Made by a program: the position numbers and the translations under genes
The notes under the pieces: generated by a model
What the model saw: only the letters and a program-made list of their open reading frames with translations
What the model was told of the DNA's origin: nothing
The model's database searches: none
Shown: positions 26,152-34,410 of the stretch, in pieces
How positions within the stretch are numbered: position 1 is the first letter of the stretch
Layout: every line of letters begins with the position of its first letter
NCBI RefSeq assembly: GCF_009695875.1
Contig: NZ_VUNC01000001.1
Location: 124,001 to 188,000 of the forward strand
Source: Olsenella porci
GTDB taxonomy: Bacteria > Actinomycetota > Coriobacteriia > Coriobacteriales > Atopobiaceae
Direction: 5' to 3'
Length of the DNA: 64,000 nucleotides

Positions 26152-27675
26152 CTAGCTGGCATCGGTGATGCTGTCGTGCAGGGTCTGGACGCGGTCTTGG
26201 AAGATCCTGTCCTCCTTCTTGCTCTTGTCGACCCATGCGATGCTGTGCTTCACCGTGGCGTGGCTGCGCCCGCCAAAGTGCTTGCCTATGTCTGCCAGCG
26301 TGTTGTCGGTGAGCTCCCTTGTGAGCCAGATGGCAACATGCCGTGGCTCCATGAGCTCCTTGTTGCGCTTTGAGCCGACGAGGTCGGTGTGGGACACGTC
26401 GTAGAACTTCTCCACCGCCTTCTGGATCTGCTCCACGGTGATGACCCTCTGGCCCGTGGGCCACTTGGCGTCGGCGTACTTGATGATGTCCTCGCGTGTG
26501 AGGGACTCGCCCTTCTGTTCCTTGCGGTAGGCGTTGATCAGGCAGGTGTGGACGAAGCCCTCTATCACCCTGATGTTGGTGCCAGCGCGCTCGGCCATGA
26601 GCTTTCTGTTCTCGAGCGAGATTGTCCCGCAGATGTTGGGCACGTGCTCGCGCTCGGCGTCCTGCCTCATGCGATCGTAGAAGGCGTTGATGAGGTTGAG
26701 TTTGAGCTCGTAGTCGGGTACCTGCACGCTCACGGTTACTCCCGAGTCCATTCGGCTCGTTTCGCGCTCATCGAACTTGCTGTCGCCCATCCCAAGCTGC
26801 GAGGGCGAGCGGTCCGCGGCACACACGATCTGCTTGCCGTGGTCCATCAGCGCGTTGAACGTCTCGAAGAAGAAGCGGATGCTGCCCGCTGCGGTGCGCA
26901 TGTTCTGGATGTCGTCGATAATCAGCACGTCTACGTTCTGATAGCGCCGAGAGAGGGCGCTCCTCGCGCTGAGCTGTGGGTCGTTCCAGGCTATGCGGTA
27001 CTCCTCGATGAACTCAGCCGCCGTCCTGTAGACGCAGAGCCTCGAGGGGTCGTTGCTGATGATGTAGTTTTGGATGGCCCTGAGCAGGTGGGTCTTGCCG
27101 AGTCCGCTCTTGCCATAGATGAAGAGTGGGTTGAAGCGGCTGTTCTCGCCGTTTGCGACCTGCTTTGCCGCCTCGTAGGCGAGCATGTTCTCCTCGCCAG
27201 CCACAAAGCGGTCAAAGGTTAGCTTGGAGTCTGCGATTTCGGGATCGTTGTCAAAGCCTGGGGTCTCGCTGTCGCCCCGCTTGCCCACGGGCGCCGCAGC
27301 CGGCTCCCTCGTCTCCGCCTCTCTTTCCCCGGTTCGCTCCGCCTCGTCCTCACGGATCCTCTTGGCCTCCTCGCTGGATATGCGGGCGCCCGTCTCGACC
27401 GGGGTGGTGTCCGTGTCCTGGACGAGGTCCACCACCAGAGTTACCGGCTGGAATGCTGCCTGTTCAAGGCATCCCTCTATGGTCCCCGCCTGCTGTGACA
27501 CCCTGCGCTGGACAAACGAGAGAGCGGTGCCAACGTGAAGGCTCGAACCGTCGAACGAGATGGGGCGGCAGCTCTCGAGCATTGTGAGTGTCGCAGGGGG
27601 CATTCCGCCTTGGCGGAGCAGTCCCAGCGTGTCATTCCACAGGAGGGAGGCGTCTGATTCCTGGCTTGGGTCCAT
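26152..27675 (-). CDS. dnaA: chromosomal replication initiator DnaA
   Basis: The 507-residue protein has an N-terminal helicase-interaction domain I and a variable acidic/charged domain II (about residues 100-160). The AAA+ domain III has Walker A YGKSGLGKTHLL and Walker B VLIIDDIQ. The domain IV signature FGGRSHATVKHSI binds DNA boxes. It opens oriC and loads the helicase. The ATG at 27675 is preceded by a GGGTGA sequence. It is transcribed toward dnaN. Confidence 0.97.
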   Translation of the reverse strand: MDPSQESDASLLWNDTLGLLRQGGMPPATLTMLESCRPISFDGSSLHVGTALSFVQRRVSQQAGTIEGCLEQAAFQPVTLVVDLVQDTDTTPVETGARISSEEAKRIREDEAERTGEREAETREPAAAPVGKRGDSETPGFDNDPEIADSKLTFDRFVAGEENMLAYEAAKQVANGENSRFNPLFIYGKSGLGKTHLLRAIQNYIISNDPSRLCVYRTAAEFIEEYRIAWNDPQLSARSALSRRYQNVDVLIIDDIQNMRTAAGSIRFFFETFNALMDHGKQIVCAADRSPSQLGMGDSKFDERETSRMDSGVTVSVQVPDYELKLNLINAFYDRMRQDAEREHVPNICGTISLENRKLMAERAGTNIRVIEGFVHTCLINAYRKEQKGESLTREDIIKYADAKWPTGQRVITVEQIQKAVEKFYDVSHTDLVGSKRNKELMEPRHVAIWLTRELTDNTLADIGKHFGGRSHATVKHSIAWVDKSKKEDRIFQDRVQTLHDSITDAS

Positions 27676-27701
27676 TGGTCACCCGTGTCTTGGCGTTGAA
27701 A

Positions 27702-27725
27702 TGTCGAAAAGTCCCTGACATTATA
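27702..27725 (-). promoter_or_regulatory. dnaA promoter -10 box and nearby DnaA-like box
   Basis: On the minus strand a perfect TATAAT lies at 27725-27720, followed by TTTTCGACA (27710-27702), a variant of the DnaA-box form seen in oriC. No convincing -35 box is visible. The arrangement would allow DnaA to repress its own gene. Confidence 0.5.
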
Positions 27726-27789
27726 TGATGAAAACTCGCCTGCGGGGGAGGGTTCGAATGCCCGTGCCTGGCGAAGCTGCCCGCGTGGC

Positions 27790-28902
27790 CTAGATTCTGG
27801 CGAGATACGCCTTGCCAAGTTCGGTGAGGCACCTCTTCTGCTCGCCCCTGCGTTTGATAAGAAGCCCGTCCTGCTCGAGCGTCTGAAGCTCGCGCGACCA
27901 GGTTGGCTGTGAACCGCCGAGGCTTCTCGCGAGGTCGGTTGGGCCCACCGAGTCGTGGTCTCTGAGGTATGAGAGAACCTGCCACCCGCGATCCGTGAGT
28001 GCCACGACTGGCATCTGCGGCGTATCCATTTGAGCGCCCTGTGGACCCTGGGCCGCCATCGTCGCCCGTGCGCCCTGTGGTTGGTAGGGCTGCGTGGGGG
28101 AGACCTGTACCTGATAGGGCGCCTGGTATGCCGCTGGCATCTGCTGCTGCCAGCCCTGTCCATAAGCCGTCGGCTGCTGGGGCCACGGCACCTGCGTCGC
28201 GTAATTTGGCTGTGGATAGCCGGCCGGTGGATAGGACGCTGCGGGAGGTTGCTGCCAGGGTGACTGTGCGGCGTAGGACTGCATGTTTGTTGCTCCTGGC
28301 CACTGCTGTCCCGCCGGCTGGAGCGGCCATGGTTGCGCTCCCGGCGCCTCTCCCCCGTCCTGACCCTGAACTGACCTGGTTGATATGGTCACCACGGTTC
28401 CGCCCGAGATGTTGTCCTCGATGGTGAGGGAGCCACCCTTGTCCTCCATGTATTGCTGGGCATAGGGCAGACCCGAGCCGACGCCACGGATATACTTGCG
28501 CATCTCCTCGGTTGCGGAGGACGTGCCGTACTCCAGCGCGCGAGCCTTCTCCCTGATTCCGGGACCCTTGTCCGAGAATCGGATGGTGTCTCCCCCGTCG
28601 AGAATCGAGATGGTCGGCTGTATGAAGTAGGCGTGGATGAAGTTCTCGACAACTTCCCTTATCACCATGAAGGGGATGGATCCACCCTGCTCCTTTGCGA
28701 GCCTGACAACGGTGGCGGTTATCTCCTCAAGGTAAGAGCGCACGTCCTGGGGCTGGATCACCACGACGCGCGGCGCGGCGGCTGCGTCGTCATAGACGGC
28801 GACGCGGGCGGGGTACCTTACCTCGAGCCCGTTGTCTCCGTCCTCGTTCTGTGTCGGCTCGCCGCCCTGATTGTCGACGAACGGATAGAACGACTCCTGC
28901 AT
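27790..28902 (-). CDS. GHKL-type ATPase with C-terminal winged helix, next to oriC
   Basis: The 370-residue protein starts at the ATG at 28902 after GGGGGAG. The N-terminal half is a histidine-kinase-like ATPase: N box REVVENFIHA, G1 FSDKGPGI, G2 GVGSGLPYAQQYM and GGTVVTI. There is no dimerisation/phosphorylation domain and no sensor. A Gln/Pro/Tyr-rich linker of about 130 residues follows. The last 70 residues form a MarR-like winged helix (TDLARSLGGSQPTWSRELQTLEQDGLL). The gene sits between dnaA and the rpmH side of the origin, transcribed toward dnaA. A regulatory DNA-binding ATPase, possibly controlling initiation or sporulation/cell-cycle-like genes, is inference. Confidence 0.75.
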   Translation of the reverse strand: MQESFYPFVDNQGGEPTQNEDGDNGLEVRYPARVAVYDDAAAAPRVVVIQPQDVRSYLEEITATVVRLAKEQGGSIPFMVIREVVENFIHAYFIQPTISILDGGDTIRFSDKGPGIREKARALEYGTSSATEEMRKYIRGVGSGLPYAQQYMEDKGGSLTIEDNISGGTVVTISTRSVQGQDGGEAPGAQPWPLQPAGQQWPGATNMQSYAAQSPWQQPPAASYPPAGYPQPNYATQVPWPQQPTAYGQGWQQQMPAAYQAPYQVQVSPTQPYQPQGARATMAAQGPQGAQMDTPQMPVVALTDRGWQVLSYLRDHDSVGPTDLARSLGGSQPTWSRELQTLEQDGLLIKRRGEQKRCLTELGKAYLARI

Positions 28903-29234
28903 CGTCTGCGCTCCCCCTTGGGTTTTCGACCGTTGTTCATCAATGGATGAAAACTTCCGTCGTGAATGAAAACGAGAAAGAAAGTTTTCAACAAGCGATG
29001 AACAAATGTTGATAACTGGGGACACGGTTTACGAATATGACGAAAGAAAAAGGTCAAAATCGCCTATGTTTTCCCAGTTGGAATGTAATCTTACAGGTTT
29101 TCATTCACGCTTTCCATTCCGCATGAAATGCGAACGCATGCCCTCTGTCGCTCCATCCGGTGGCTAATCGCGGGCTGGATGCACCCAGGGAAAAGCGTTC
29201 AATGGGTGAATTGTGCGTCCCACCATGGAAAAAA
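28903..29234. other. oriC part 2 / divergent promoter region with repeats
   Basis: No gene is visible. DnaA-box-like TTTTCAACA (28985-28993) and inverted TGTTGATAA (29007-29015) are present. CGTGAATGAAAAC (28961-28973) and its exact complement GTTTTCATTCACG (29097-29109) form a 13-bp inverted repeat 123 bp apart. Related TGAAAAC words occur at 28948-28954 and, upstream of dnaA, at 27728-27734. The segment divides leftward dnaA-side and rightward rpmH-side transcription. Confidence 0.6.
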
Positions 29235-29264
29235 TTGACATTTGAGGGCTACCACCCCTACAAT
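29235..29264 (+). promoter_or_regulatory. rpmH promoter
   Basis: TTGACA (29235-29240) and TACAAT (29259-29264) are separated by 18 bp, upstream of rpmH. A second TTGACG lies at 29273-29278 with no good -10. Confidence 0.75.
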
Positions 29265-29315
29265 CTTGGGGCTTGACGCTATAGGTTCTACGTTTACATC
29301 CAGGAGGATTTCGTC

Positions 29316-29450
29316 ATGAAGCGCACGTATCAGCCCAACAAGAGGAAGCGCGCAAAGACCCACGGCTTCCGTGCTCGCATGGCAACCAAGAACGGCCGCG
29401 CCGTCCTTTCTCGCCGCCGCGCCAAGGGTCGCAAGCGTCTTACCGTCTAA
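29316..29450 (+). CDS. rpmH: 50S ribosomal protein L34
   Basis: This 44-residue, very basic protein reads [20 protein letters not shown] and ends [12 protein letters not shown], typical of L34. CAGGAGG lies upstream of the ATG. It is the first gene of the conserved rpmH-rnpA-yidD-yidC-khpB-rsmG cluster. Confidence 0.97.
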   Translation: MKRTYQPNKRKRAKTHGFRARMATKNGRAVLSRRRAKGRKRLTV

Positions 29451-29456
29451 GACCCC

Positions 29457-29786
29457 ATGAAGACCATCAAATCCAAAGCGGAGTTTGAGAGGGTCTTCTC
29501 CAGCGGAAAACGGGCCAGTCACAGGCTCGTCCGCGTCACAGCTCTCAAGGGTGATGAAGGCGACTTGGGCAGAGTCGCCTTTGTTGCACCTAAGAGACTG
29601 GGTAATGCGGTGTACAGAAACAGGTGCAAGAGGGTCCTCAGAGAGGCGGCGCGCTCGTGCGGGCTTCCCGTTCCAGGCTACGACGTCATTCTCTTTGCGA
29701 CCAGGCAAACTCATGAGAGCTCCCCGAGCCAGGTGGGCGATGCGCTGTCCGCCCTTCTGGTTCGGTCTGGGGTGAGAGATGAGTGA
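29457..29786 (+). CDS. rnpA: ribonuclease P protein component
   Basis: The 109-residue basic protein contains the RNase P protein core [19 protein letters not shown]. It assists the catalytic RNA in maturing tRNA 5' ends. It starts six bases after the rpmH stop and overlaps yidD by 8 bp. Confidence 0.95.
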   Translation: MKTIKSKAEFERVFSSGKRASHRLVRVTALKGDEGDLGRVAFVAPKRLGNAVYRNRCKRVLREAARSCGLPVPGYDVILFATRQTHESSPSQVGDALSALLVRSGVRDE

Positions 29787-30018
29787 TGAGCGTGGGCGGG
29801 AATCACTCCCACAGAGGGTGTGTCTCGCCCTCGTTCGGTTTTATCGCCGATTCATCTCTCCCCTCACCCCTCCCTCGTGCATCTACTCCCCCACCTGTTC
29901 CGAATATGCGCTGCAAGCCATACAAAAGTATGGCGCCGCAAGGGGGTGCTGGCTCGCCTTCAAGAGGTTGCTTCGCTGCAACCCCTTTCACAAGGGTGGC
30001 TACGACCCCGTTCCCTAG
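29779..30018 (+). CDS. yidD: membrane protein insertion efficiency factor YidD
   Basis: The 79-residue protein has the family motif [20 protein letters not shown] and the later [13 protein letters not shown] end. It is thought to aid YidC-dependent membrane insertion. The start lies inside the rnpA end (8-bp overlap), and yidC follows 21 bp later. Confidence 0.93.
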   Translation: MSDERGRESLPQRVCLALVRFYRRFISPLTPPSCIYSPTCSEYALQAIQKYGAARGCWLAFKRLLRCNPFHKGGYDPVP

Positions 30019-30039
30019 CAGAAACAGCCCGGAGGAACC

Positions 30040-30798
30040 ATGTGGGATTGGTTTATTAACTTTCTGACCGGCATCCTGGCGCAGCTTGCCGCCCTTACGG
30101 GCGACTGGGGCCTTGCCGTTATCGTCATCACATTCATCATGCGACTGATTGTCATGCCCCTGCAGACGAGGTCGACCCAGTCGAGCGCTCGCATGCAGGC
30201 GCTTCAGCCGCAGCTCATGGAGATCCAGCAGCGATATGCCAACGATCCCGAGCGCCAGGCGGACGAGATGCGCAAGTTCTACGCCGAGAACAAGTTCAAC
30301 CCGCTGGGCGGCTGCCTCCCCCTCCTCATCCAAATGCCCGTCTTCTTTGCCCTCTTTGCCGTCATGAAGAAGGTTCCCGAGACCGCCCACTTCCTCAACA
30401 TCATGCCCTCTCTCTCCCAGAGCGCGTCCGGTGCCTGGGCTGCTGGTGGGTTCTCTGGCGCTCTTGTCTACATCCTGTTTGACATCGCGTTTGGCGTCAT
30501 GACGTTCATCCCCATGGTGATGAACCTGCAGAACACCACTGAGGACCAGAGGCAGCAGACTCTGATCATGGGTGTTGTCATGTCCATCATGATGCTCTGG
30601 TTTGGATGGACGTGCCCTGGCGCCGTCCTGCTCTACTATGTGACCTCTGCCCTTTGGCAGACCATTCAGCAGAAGGTCGTCACGCAGAGGGTAATGGATA
30701 AGGTGAAGGCGGAGACCGAGGAGAAGCTCAAGAGCCAACCCGTACAGGTCGATGTGGTTCGCAAGGAGCACAAGCCGCGCCCCAAGAAGAAGCACTAG
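30040..30798 (+). CDS. yidC: membrane protein insertase YidC
   Basis: The protein has 252 residues, short as in Gram-positive YidC/OxaI forms without the large periplasmic domain. Core helices include VIVITFIMRLIVMPLQ with the conserved Arg in the hydrophilic groove, and FNPLGGCLPLLIQMPVFFALF. The C-terminus is basic (KPRPKKKH). There is no lipobox at the start. It inserts membrane proteins with or without SecYEG. Confidence 0.95.
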   Translation: MWDWFINFLTGILAQLAALTGDWGLAVIVITFIMRLIVMPLQTRSTQSSARMQALQPQLMEIQQRYANDPERQADEMRKFYAENKFNPLGGCLPLLIQMPVFFALFAVMKKVPETAHFLNIMPSLSQSASGAWAAGGFSGALVYILFDIAFGVMTFIPMVMNLQNTTEDQRQQTLIMGVVMSIMMLWFGWTCPGAVLLYYVTSALWQTIQQKVVTQRVMDKVKAETEEKLKSQPVQVDVVRKEHKPRPKKKH

Positions 30799-30856
30799 AG
30801 CCAACGGCTCCCATCGGTTTCCGCATCCCTGGTATCTGTTCCCTTTGGAGGTTCAC

Positions 30857-31429
30857 ATGGAGGACGAGAAGATCGTCTCGGCAGAAGAGACGGACGAGGC
30901 TTCCCGGGCGCAGGACGACTTCGCTTCCGTCCGCGAGCACTTTGAGGCAGGTCAGGAACTCTCTGACGAAGAAGTTGACAAGATTGCCGATGTTGCCGTT
31001 GGCTACCTCAAGGCCATACTCTCCTACTTCGGGGAGGATGGTGTCTCCATCGACGAGTACGACGGCGACGACGGTGAGTTGATTCTCGACGTTAATGGTG
31101 GTGACCTGGCTGTTCTAATTGGGCGACACGGCCGCACGCTCGATGCCCTTCAGATGATTATTACATCATTTATGAGTAATCGCTTGAAGTTCCACTACCC
31201 CGTTGTCATCGATGTCGAGGGGTACAAGGGTCGCCGCAAGCAGAAGCTGCAGAGCCTTGCACTCTCTGCGGCGAGTCGTGCGAAGACGCAGGGTCGAGTG
31301 GCCCTTCCGCCTATGAACGCTTACGAGAGGCGTATCGTGCATCTTGCCCTTGTGGATGATGAAGGGGTTACGACTCATTCTGAGGGTTCGGAGCCCGAGA
31401 GGCGTGTTGTGGTGACGTCTGTGAGGTAA
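30857..31429 (+). CDS. khpB: RNA-binding protein KhpB/Jag
   Basis: The protein is 190 residues from the ATG at 30857 (GGAGG upstream). An upstream ATG inside yidC is rejected. An acidic N-terminal part is followed by a KH domain (VLIGRHGRTLDALQMIITSF) and an R3H domain (ALSAASRAKTQGRVALPPM). KhpB works with KhpA and binds mRNAs affecting cell division in Gram-positive bacteria. A strong terminator follows the gene. Confidence 0.93.
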   Translation: MEDEKIVSAEETDEASRAQDDFASVREHFEAGQELSDEEVDKIADVAVGYLKAILSYFGEDGVSIDEYDGDDGELILDVNGGDLAVLIGRHGRTLDALQMIITSFMSNRLKFHYPVVIDVEGYKGRRKQKLQSLALSAASRAKTQGRVALPPMNAYERRIVHLALVDDEGVTTHSEGSEPERRVVVTSVR

Positions 31430-31456
31430 GACTGAGTCATACATGGTATCTTGTGA

Positions 31457-31488
31457 GGGGAGAGGCAATCTGCCTCTCCCCTATTTTT
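31457..31488 (+). terminator. Rho-independent terminator after khpB
   Basis: GGGGAGAGGCA and TGCCTCTCCCC (11 bp) with a 3-nt loop are followed by TATTTTT. It separates the rpmH cluster from rsmG. Confidence 0.93.
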
Positions 31489-31532
31489 GTCAGATTCTTC
31501 CTACTCAAAGATTTTTGTCCAAAGGAATGACC

Positions 31533-32267
31533 ATGCAAGACAGCTTGGATTCCCTATCACCTTTGCTTTTTGAAATCGTGAGTCAGTACGACATTGCACT
31601 CTCTGAACAACAGACTATGTTGATGGTGAGGCATCTTGAGCTTGTCCTCGATAAGAACGAGAGTATCAACCTCACGCGCATCACCAAGCCCAGAGATGCT
31701 CTTGTTCTTCATATCCTTGATTCGCTCCTTTTTTCTCGCGCAATTCCCCTGGCAGAGGATGAAGCTTTCCGGTTGCTTGATATGGGAACGGGCGCAGGGT
31801 ATCCAGGAATCCCCCTTGGGATTCTCTATAGTAATGCGAGCTGTGACCTTGCGGATTCGGTGGGAAAGAAGTGTCAGGCTGTTTCTGAATTTGTTGATGA
31901 GCTTGGCCTTGCCAGTCGTATTCATGTTCTTTGTGATCGCGTTGAGTCTATTGCAAACTCTCAACGCGCGTCATATGACGTTGTGACTGCCCGTGCGATG
32001 GATAAGCTTTCCGTGCTTCTTGAGTATGCGAGTCCACTCTTAAAGCAACATGGTGTTCTTGTCGCATCAAAAGGCAGAATTCAGAATGACGAGTTTAGAC
32101 ATGCAATCAATATTGCTCCCAAGCTCGGCTTTGAGATTTCAAATCAACTTTCTTTCGAACTACCTAAGGGGCTTGGGTCTCGTGAGATCTTATGCTTTGA
32201 GAAAGTCACTAAGTCAAAGATTCATTTGCCTCGTTCAATTGGTGCCGCGAAACATAGGCCCTTATAG
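31533..32267 (+). CDS. rsmG: 16S rRNA (guanine-N7) methyltransferase RsmG
   Basis: The protein has 244 residues from the ATG at 31533; AAAGGA lies upstream, and an ATG two codons earlier is possible. The SAM-binding loop is LLDMGTGAGYPGIPLGI, and a later conserved stretch is VTARAMDKLSVLLEYASPLL. It methylates G527 (E. coli numbering) of 16S rRNA. The base composition is clearly more AT-rich than the flanking genes, as in parA and parB downstream. Confidence 0.95.
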   Translation: MQDSLDSLSPLLFEIVSQYDIALSEQQTMLMVRHLELVLDKNESINLTRITKPRDALVLHILDSLLFSRAIPLAEDEAFRLLDMGTGAGYPGIPLGILYSNASCDLADSVGKKCQAVSEFVDELGLASRIHVLCDRVESIANSQRASYDVVTARAMDKLSVLLEYASPLLKQHGVLVASKGRIQNDEFRHAINIAPKLGFEISNQLSFELPKGLGSREILCFEKVTKSKIHLPRSIGAAKHRPL

Positions 32268-32278
32268 TTCTCGCGCAG

Positions 32279-32294
32279 TGTTCCACGTGAAACA
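32279..32294 (+). other. parS: parS site 1 (one mismatch)
   Basis: TGTTCCACGTGAAACA differs from the canonical 16-bp parS TGTTTCACGTGAAACA at one base. It lies just after rsmG, upstream of parA. Confidence 0.9.
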
Positions 32295-32320
32295 TCATTG
32301 CTCCCTATCTTGAGGTGATA

Positions 32321-32336
32321 TGTTCCACGTGAAACA
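32321..32336 (+). other. parS: parS site 2 (one mismatch)
   Basis: A second TGTTCCACGTGAAACA, identical to site 1 and 42 bp downstream of it. Confidence 0.9.
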
Positions 32337-32376
32337 AATTGTCAAAGATATAACTCAGAAGAAAGAACAAGAAGGA

Positions 32377-32392
32377 TGTTTCACGTGAAACA
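32377..32392 (+). other. parS: parS site 3 (perfect)
   Basis: TGTTTCACGTGAAACA is a perfect parS palindrome 28 bp before the parA ATG. Three sites in 114 bp would nucleate ParB loading at the origin and could repress parAB. Confidence 0.96.
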
Positions 32393-32419
32393 TCGCGTGA
32401 AATCGGGAGGTAAGAAGAA

Positions 32420-33220
32420 ATGAGCTTCAAAGATGTAAAGAGAGCCTTCCCAGATAAACCAGCGCATGTTATGGCAATAATCAACCAAAAGGGAGGCGTG
32501 GGCAAGTCGACAACGGCAGTAAACCTATCAGCTGCTTTGGGAGAGTCAAAAAAGAAGGTTCTCGTTATTGACTTTGATCCACAAGGAAATACGTCTTCTG
32601 GATATGGAATCGAGAAAGACGAACTTGAGAATGATATTTACGATGCTCTACTTCATGACTTTCCTGTTGAGGAAATAGTCCTGGATACCTGCGAGCCAAA
32701 TGTATTTGTCATACCAGCAACAATCCAGCTCGCGGGCGCAGAAATCGAACTCGTGTCGACAATGGCGAGAGAAAGCGTACTCAAGAATATCCTCTCCCCC
32801 ATCGTAAATGACTTTGATTACGTGTTCATCGACTGTCCGCCGTCACTTGGACTTTTGACAATTAATGCACTGGTTGCTGCAGATTCCCTTCTCATTCCAA
32901 TTCAGTGTGAGTTCTATGCCTTGGAGGGCCTTACGAAGCTTCTTGAGTCGATGAAGATGGTTAAGAAGAGGCTGAATCCAGATCTTGATGTATTTGGTGT
33001 AGTAATGACGATGTATGACTCTAGGACAACGCTTTCAAAGGAAGTCGTAGAAGAAGTGAGAAAGTACTTTGGTAAGAAGGTCTTTAAGACAATCATTCCC
33101 AGGAGCGTGAAACTCTCGGAGGCCCCGTCGCATGGCGTACCAATAACAATGTATTCGAGGGTAAATAAGGGTGCTTTGGCATATAGGAACCTCGCAAAGG
33201 AAGTGGTGCGTCGTGGCTAA
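32420..33220 (+). CDS. parA: chromosome partitioning ATPase ParA/Soj
   Basis: The 266-residue deviant-Walker ATPase has NQKGGVGKSTTAVNLSAALG with the signature Lys, and Walker B VFIDCPPSLGLLT. It drives origin segregation with ParB-parS. GGGAGG precedes the ATG. The parB start codon overlaps its stop region by 8 bp. The coding sequence is AT-richer than the chromosome average seen here. Confidence 0.95.
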   Translation: MSFKDVKRAFPDKPAHVMAIINQKGGVGKSTTAVNLSAALGESKKKVLVIDFDPQGNTSSGYGIEKDELENDIYDALLHDFPVEEIVLDTCEPNVFVIPATIQLAGAEIELVSTMARESVLKNILSPIVNDFDYVFIDCPPSLGLLTINALVAADSLLIPIQCEFYALEGLTKLLESMKMVKKRLNPDLDVFGVVMTMYDSRTTLSKEVVEEVRKYFGKKVFKTIIPRSVKLSEAPSHGVPITMYSRVNKGALAYRNLAKEVVRRG

Positions 33221-34076
33221 GCGGAGTGGATTGGGAAAAGGCCTTGAGTCCCTTATGGGAACCGCAGATGCAGAGGTAAGTGCTATAGATGCGGATGCTA
33301 CAACCCTTCCTATAGAAGAGATACGCCCGAATAAGGGGCAACCAAGAAAGAAATTTGACGAAGACGCACTCAATGAGTTGGCAGATTCGATTCGCCAGAA
33401 TGGAATTCTGCAACCGATATTGGTAAGGAAAAAGGGTCCGAAATACGAGATTGTGGCTGGTGAGAGAAGGTATCAGGCTGCAAAGCTGGCCGGTTTGGAG
33501 GAGGTACCCGTTTGCATTAAGGACATCTCTGATCAGGAGGTGTTCAAGCTTGCATTGATAGAGAACCTGCAAAGGTCGGATCTGAATCCAATTGAAGAAG
33601 CGCAGGGGTATCAGAAACTGTTGAAGGAGAATGGGTTTACTCAGGAAGAACTTGGCAAGGCCCTCTCAAAATCTAGGTCAGCGATAGCAAATACACTTCG
33701 ATTGTTGGATCTGCCAGTCGAAGTGCAGGACATGATGGCAAATGGTCAGCTGACTGCCGGGCACGCAAGAGCGATTCTCGCTGTAGCTGGTGAGGAAGGG
33801 CGCCTGAGACTGGCACATAAGGTGGTTGATGAGCATCTTTCTGTTAGAGAGACAGAAAAGCTTGCTCCACTATTTTCTGGCACAAATGAAGAGGAAAAGC
33901 CAAGGAGAGAACCCCAGCCCCAGTCATACAAGAGGGCAGCACGACAGCTCCGTCTTGCGTTAGATACTAATGTGAAGGTTAAGAAGGTCAGGAACAAAAA
34001 CAAGATAGAGATTGAGTTCAAGGACGAGGACGAACTGGTCAGGCTCGTCCAGCGACTAAGCTCCGCGGGAGAATAG
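33213..34076 (+). CDS. parB: chromosome partitioning protein ParB/Spo0J
   Basis: The 287-residue protein starts at the GTG at 33213 (VAKRSGLGKGLESLMG). The CTP-binding/parS-clamp region contains RPNKGQPRKKF, the GERRYQAAKLAGLEEVPV motif and ENLQRSDLNPIEEAQ. A helix-turn-helix (ELGKALSKSRSAIANTLRLLDLP) recognises parS, and the C-terminal dimer domain ends the protein. It spreads from the parS sites just upstream. Confidence 0.95.
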   Translation: MAKRSGLGKGLESLMGTADAEVSAIDADATTLPIEEIRPNKGQPRKKFDEDALNELADSIRQNGILQPILVRKKGPKYEIVAGERRYQAAKLAGLEEVPVCIKDISDQEVFKLALIENLQRSDLNPIEEAQGYQKLLKENGFTQEELGKALSKSRSAIANTLRLLDLPVEVQDMMANGQLTAGHARAILAVAGEEGRLRLAHKVVDEHLSVRETEKLAPLFSGTNEEEKPRREPQPQSYKRAARQLRLALDTNVKVKKVRNKNKIEIEFKDEDELVRLVQRLSSAGE

Positions 34077-34080
34077 CCCT

Positions 34081-34332
34081 ATGAAAAGGAAGAACTTGCG
34101 AACACCTGCGTTACTACTTGGAGCGACGTCCACTCTTGTGCTGATGGCGTATGTCCTTCTGTTGGATGACGAGGCCAAAAGCTCCCTTTCAAAGACGGTC
34201 GGCAGCATCAGGAAGGCAGTGATGGACGTAGAGGATGTTTTCCATGACTCAGAGGGCATATACGCCGAAGAGGAAGTAGGGAGGAGCAACAGGGAAGAGA
34301 CCCTTAGACAATGGGCTTCCCTGGGGTTCTAA
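34081..34332 (+). CDS. small membrane-anchored hypothetical protein
   Basis: The protein is 83 residues with a basic start (MKRKNLRTP), one membrane helix (about residues 10-28) and a charged C-terminal part (DDEAKSSLSKTVGSIRKAVMDVEDVF). That pattern resembles YtxH-like small proteins. It starts four bases after parB and is probably co-transcribed with it. Function unknown. Confidence 0.7.
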   Translation: MKRKNLRTPALLLGATSTLVLMAYVLLLDDEAKSSLSKTVGSIRKAVMDVEDVFHDSEGIYAEEEVGRSNREETLRQWASLGF

Positions 34333-34353
34333 CCCAAAAGAATAGATAAAGAT

Positions 34354-34387
34354 TCAGGGCCAGGGAACACTTGTTCTCTGGCCCTGA
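34354..34387. terminator. bidirectional terminator between the parB operon and rlmN
   Basis: TCAGGGCCAGGGAACA and TGTTCTCTGGCCCTGA form a 16-bp stem with one wobble and a 2-nt loop, between convergent genes. Confidence 0.8.
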
Positions 34388-34410
34388 TCCAAAAGCAACT
34401 TTGAGAAATA

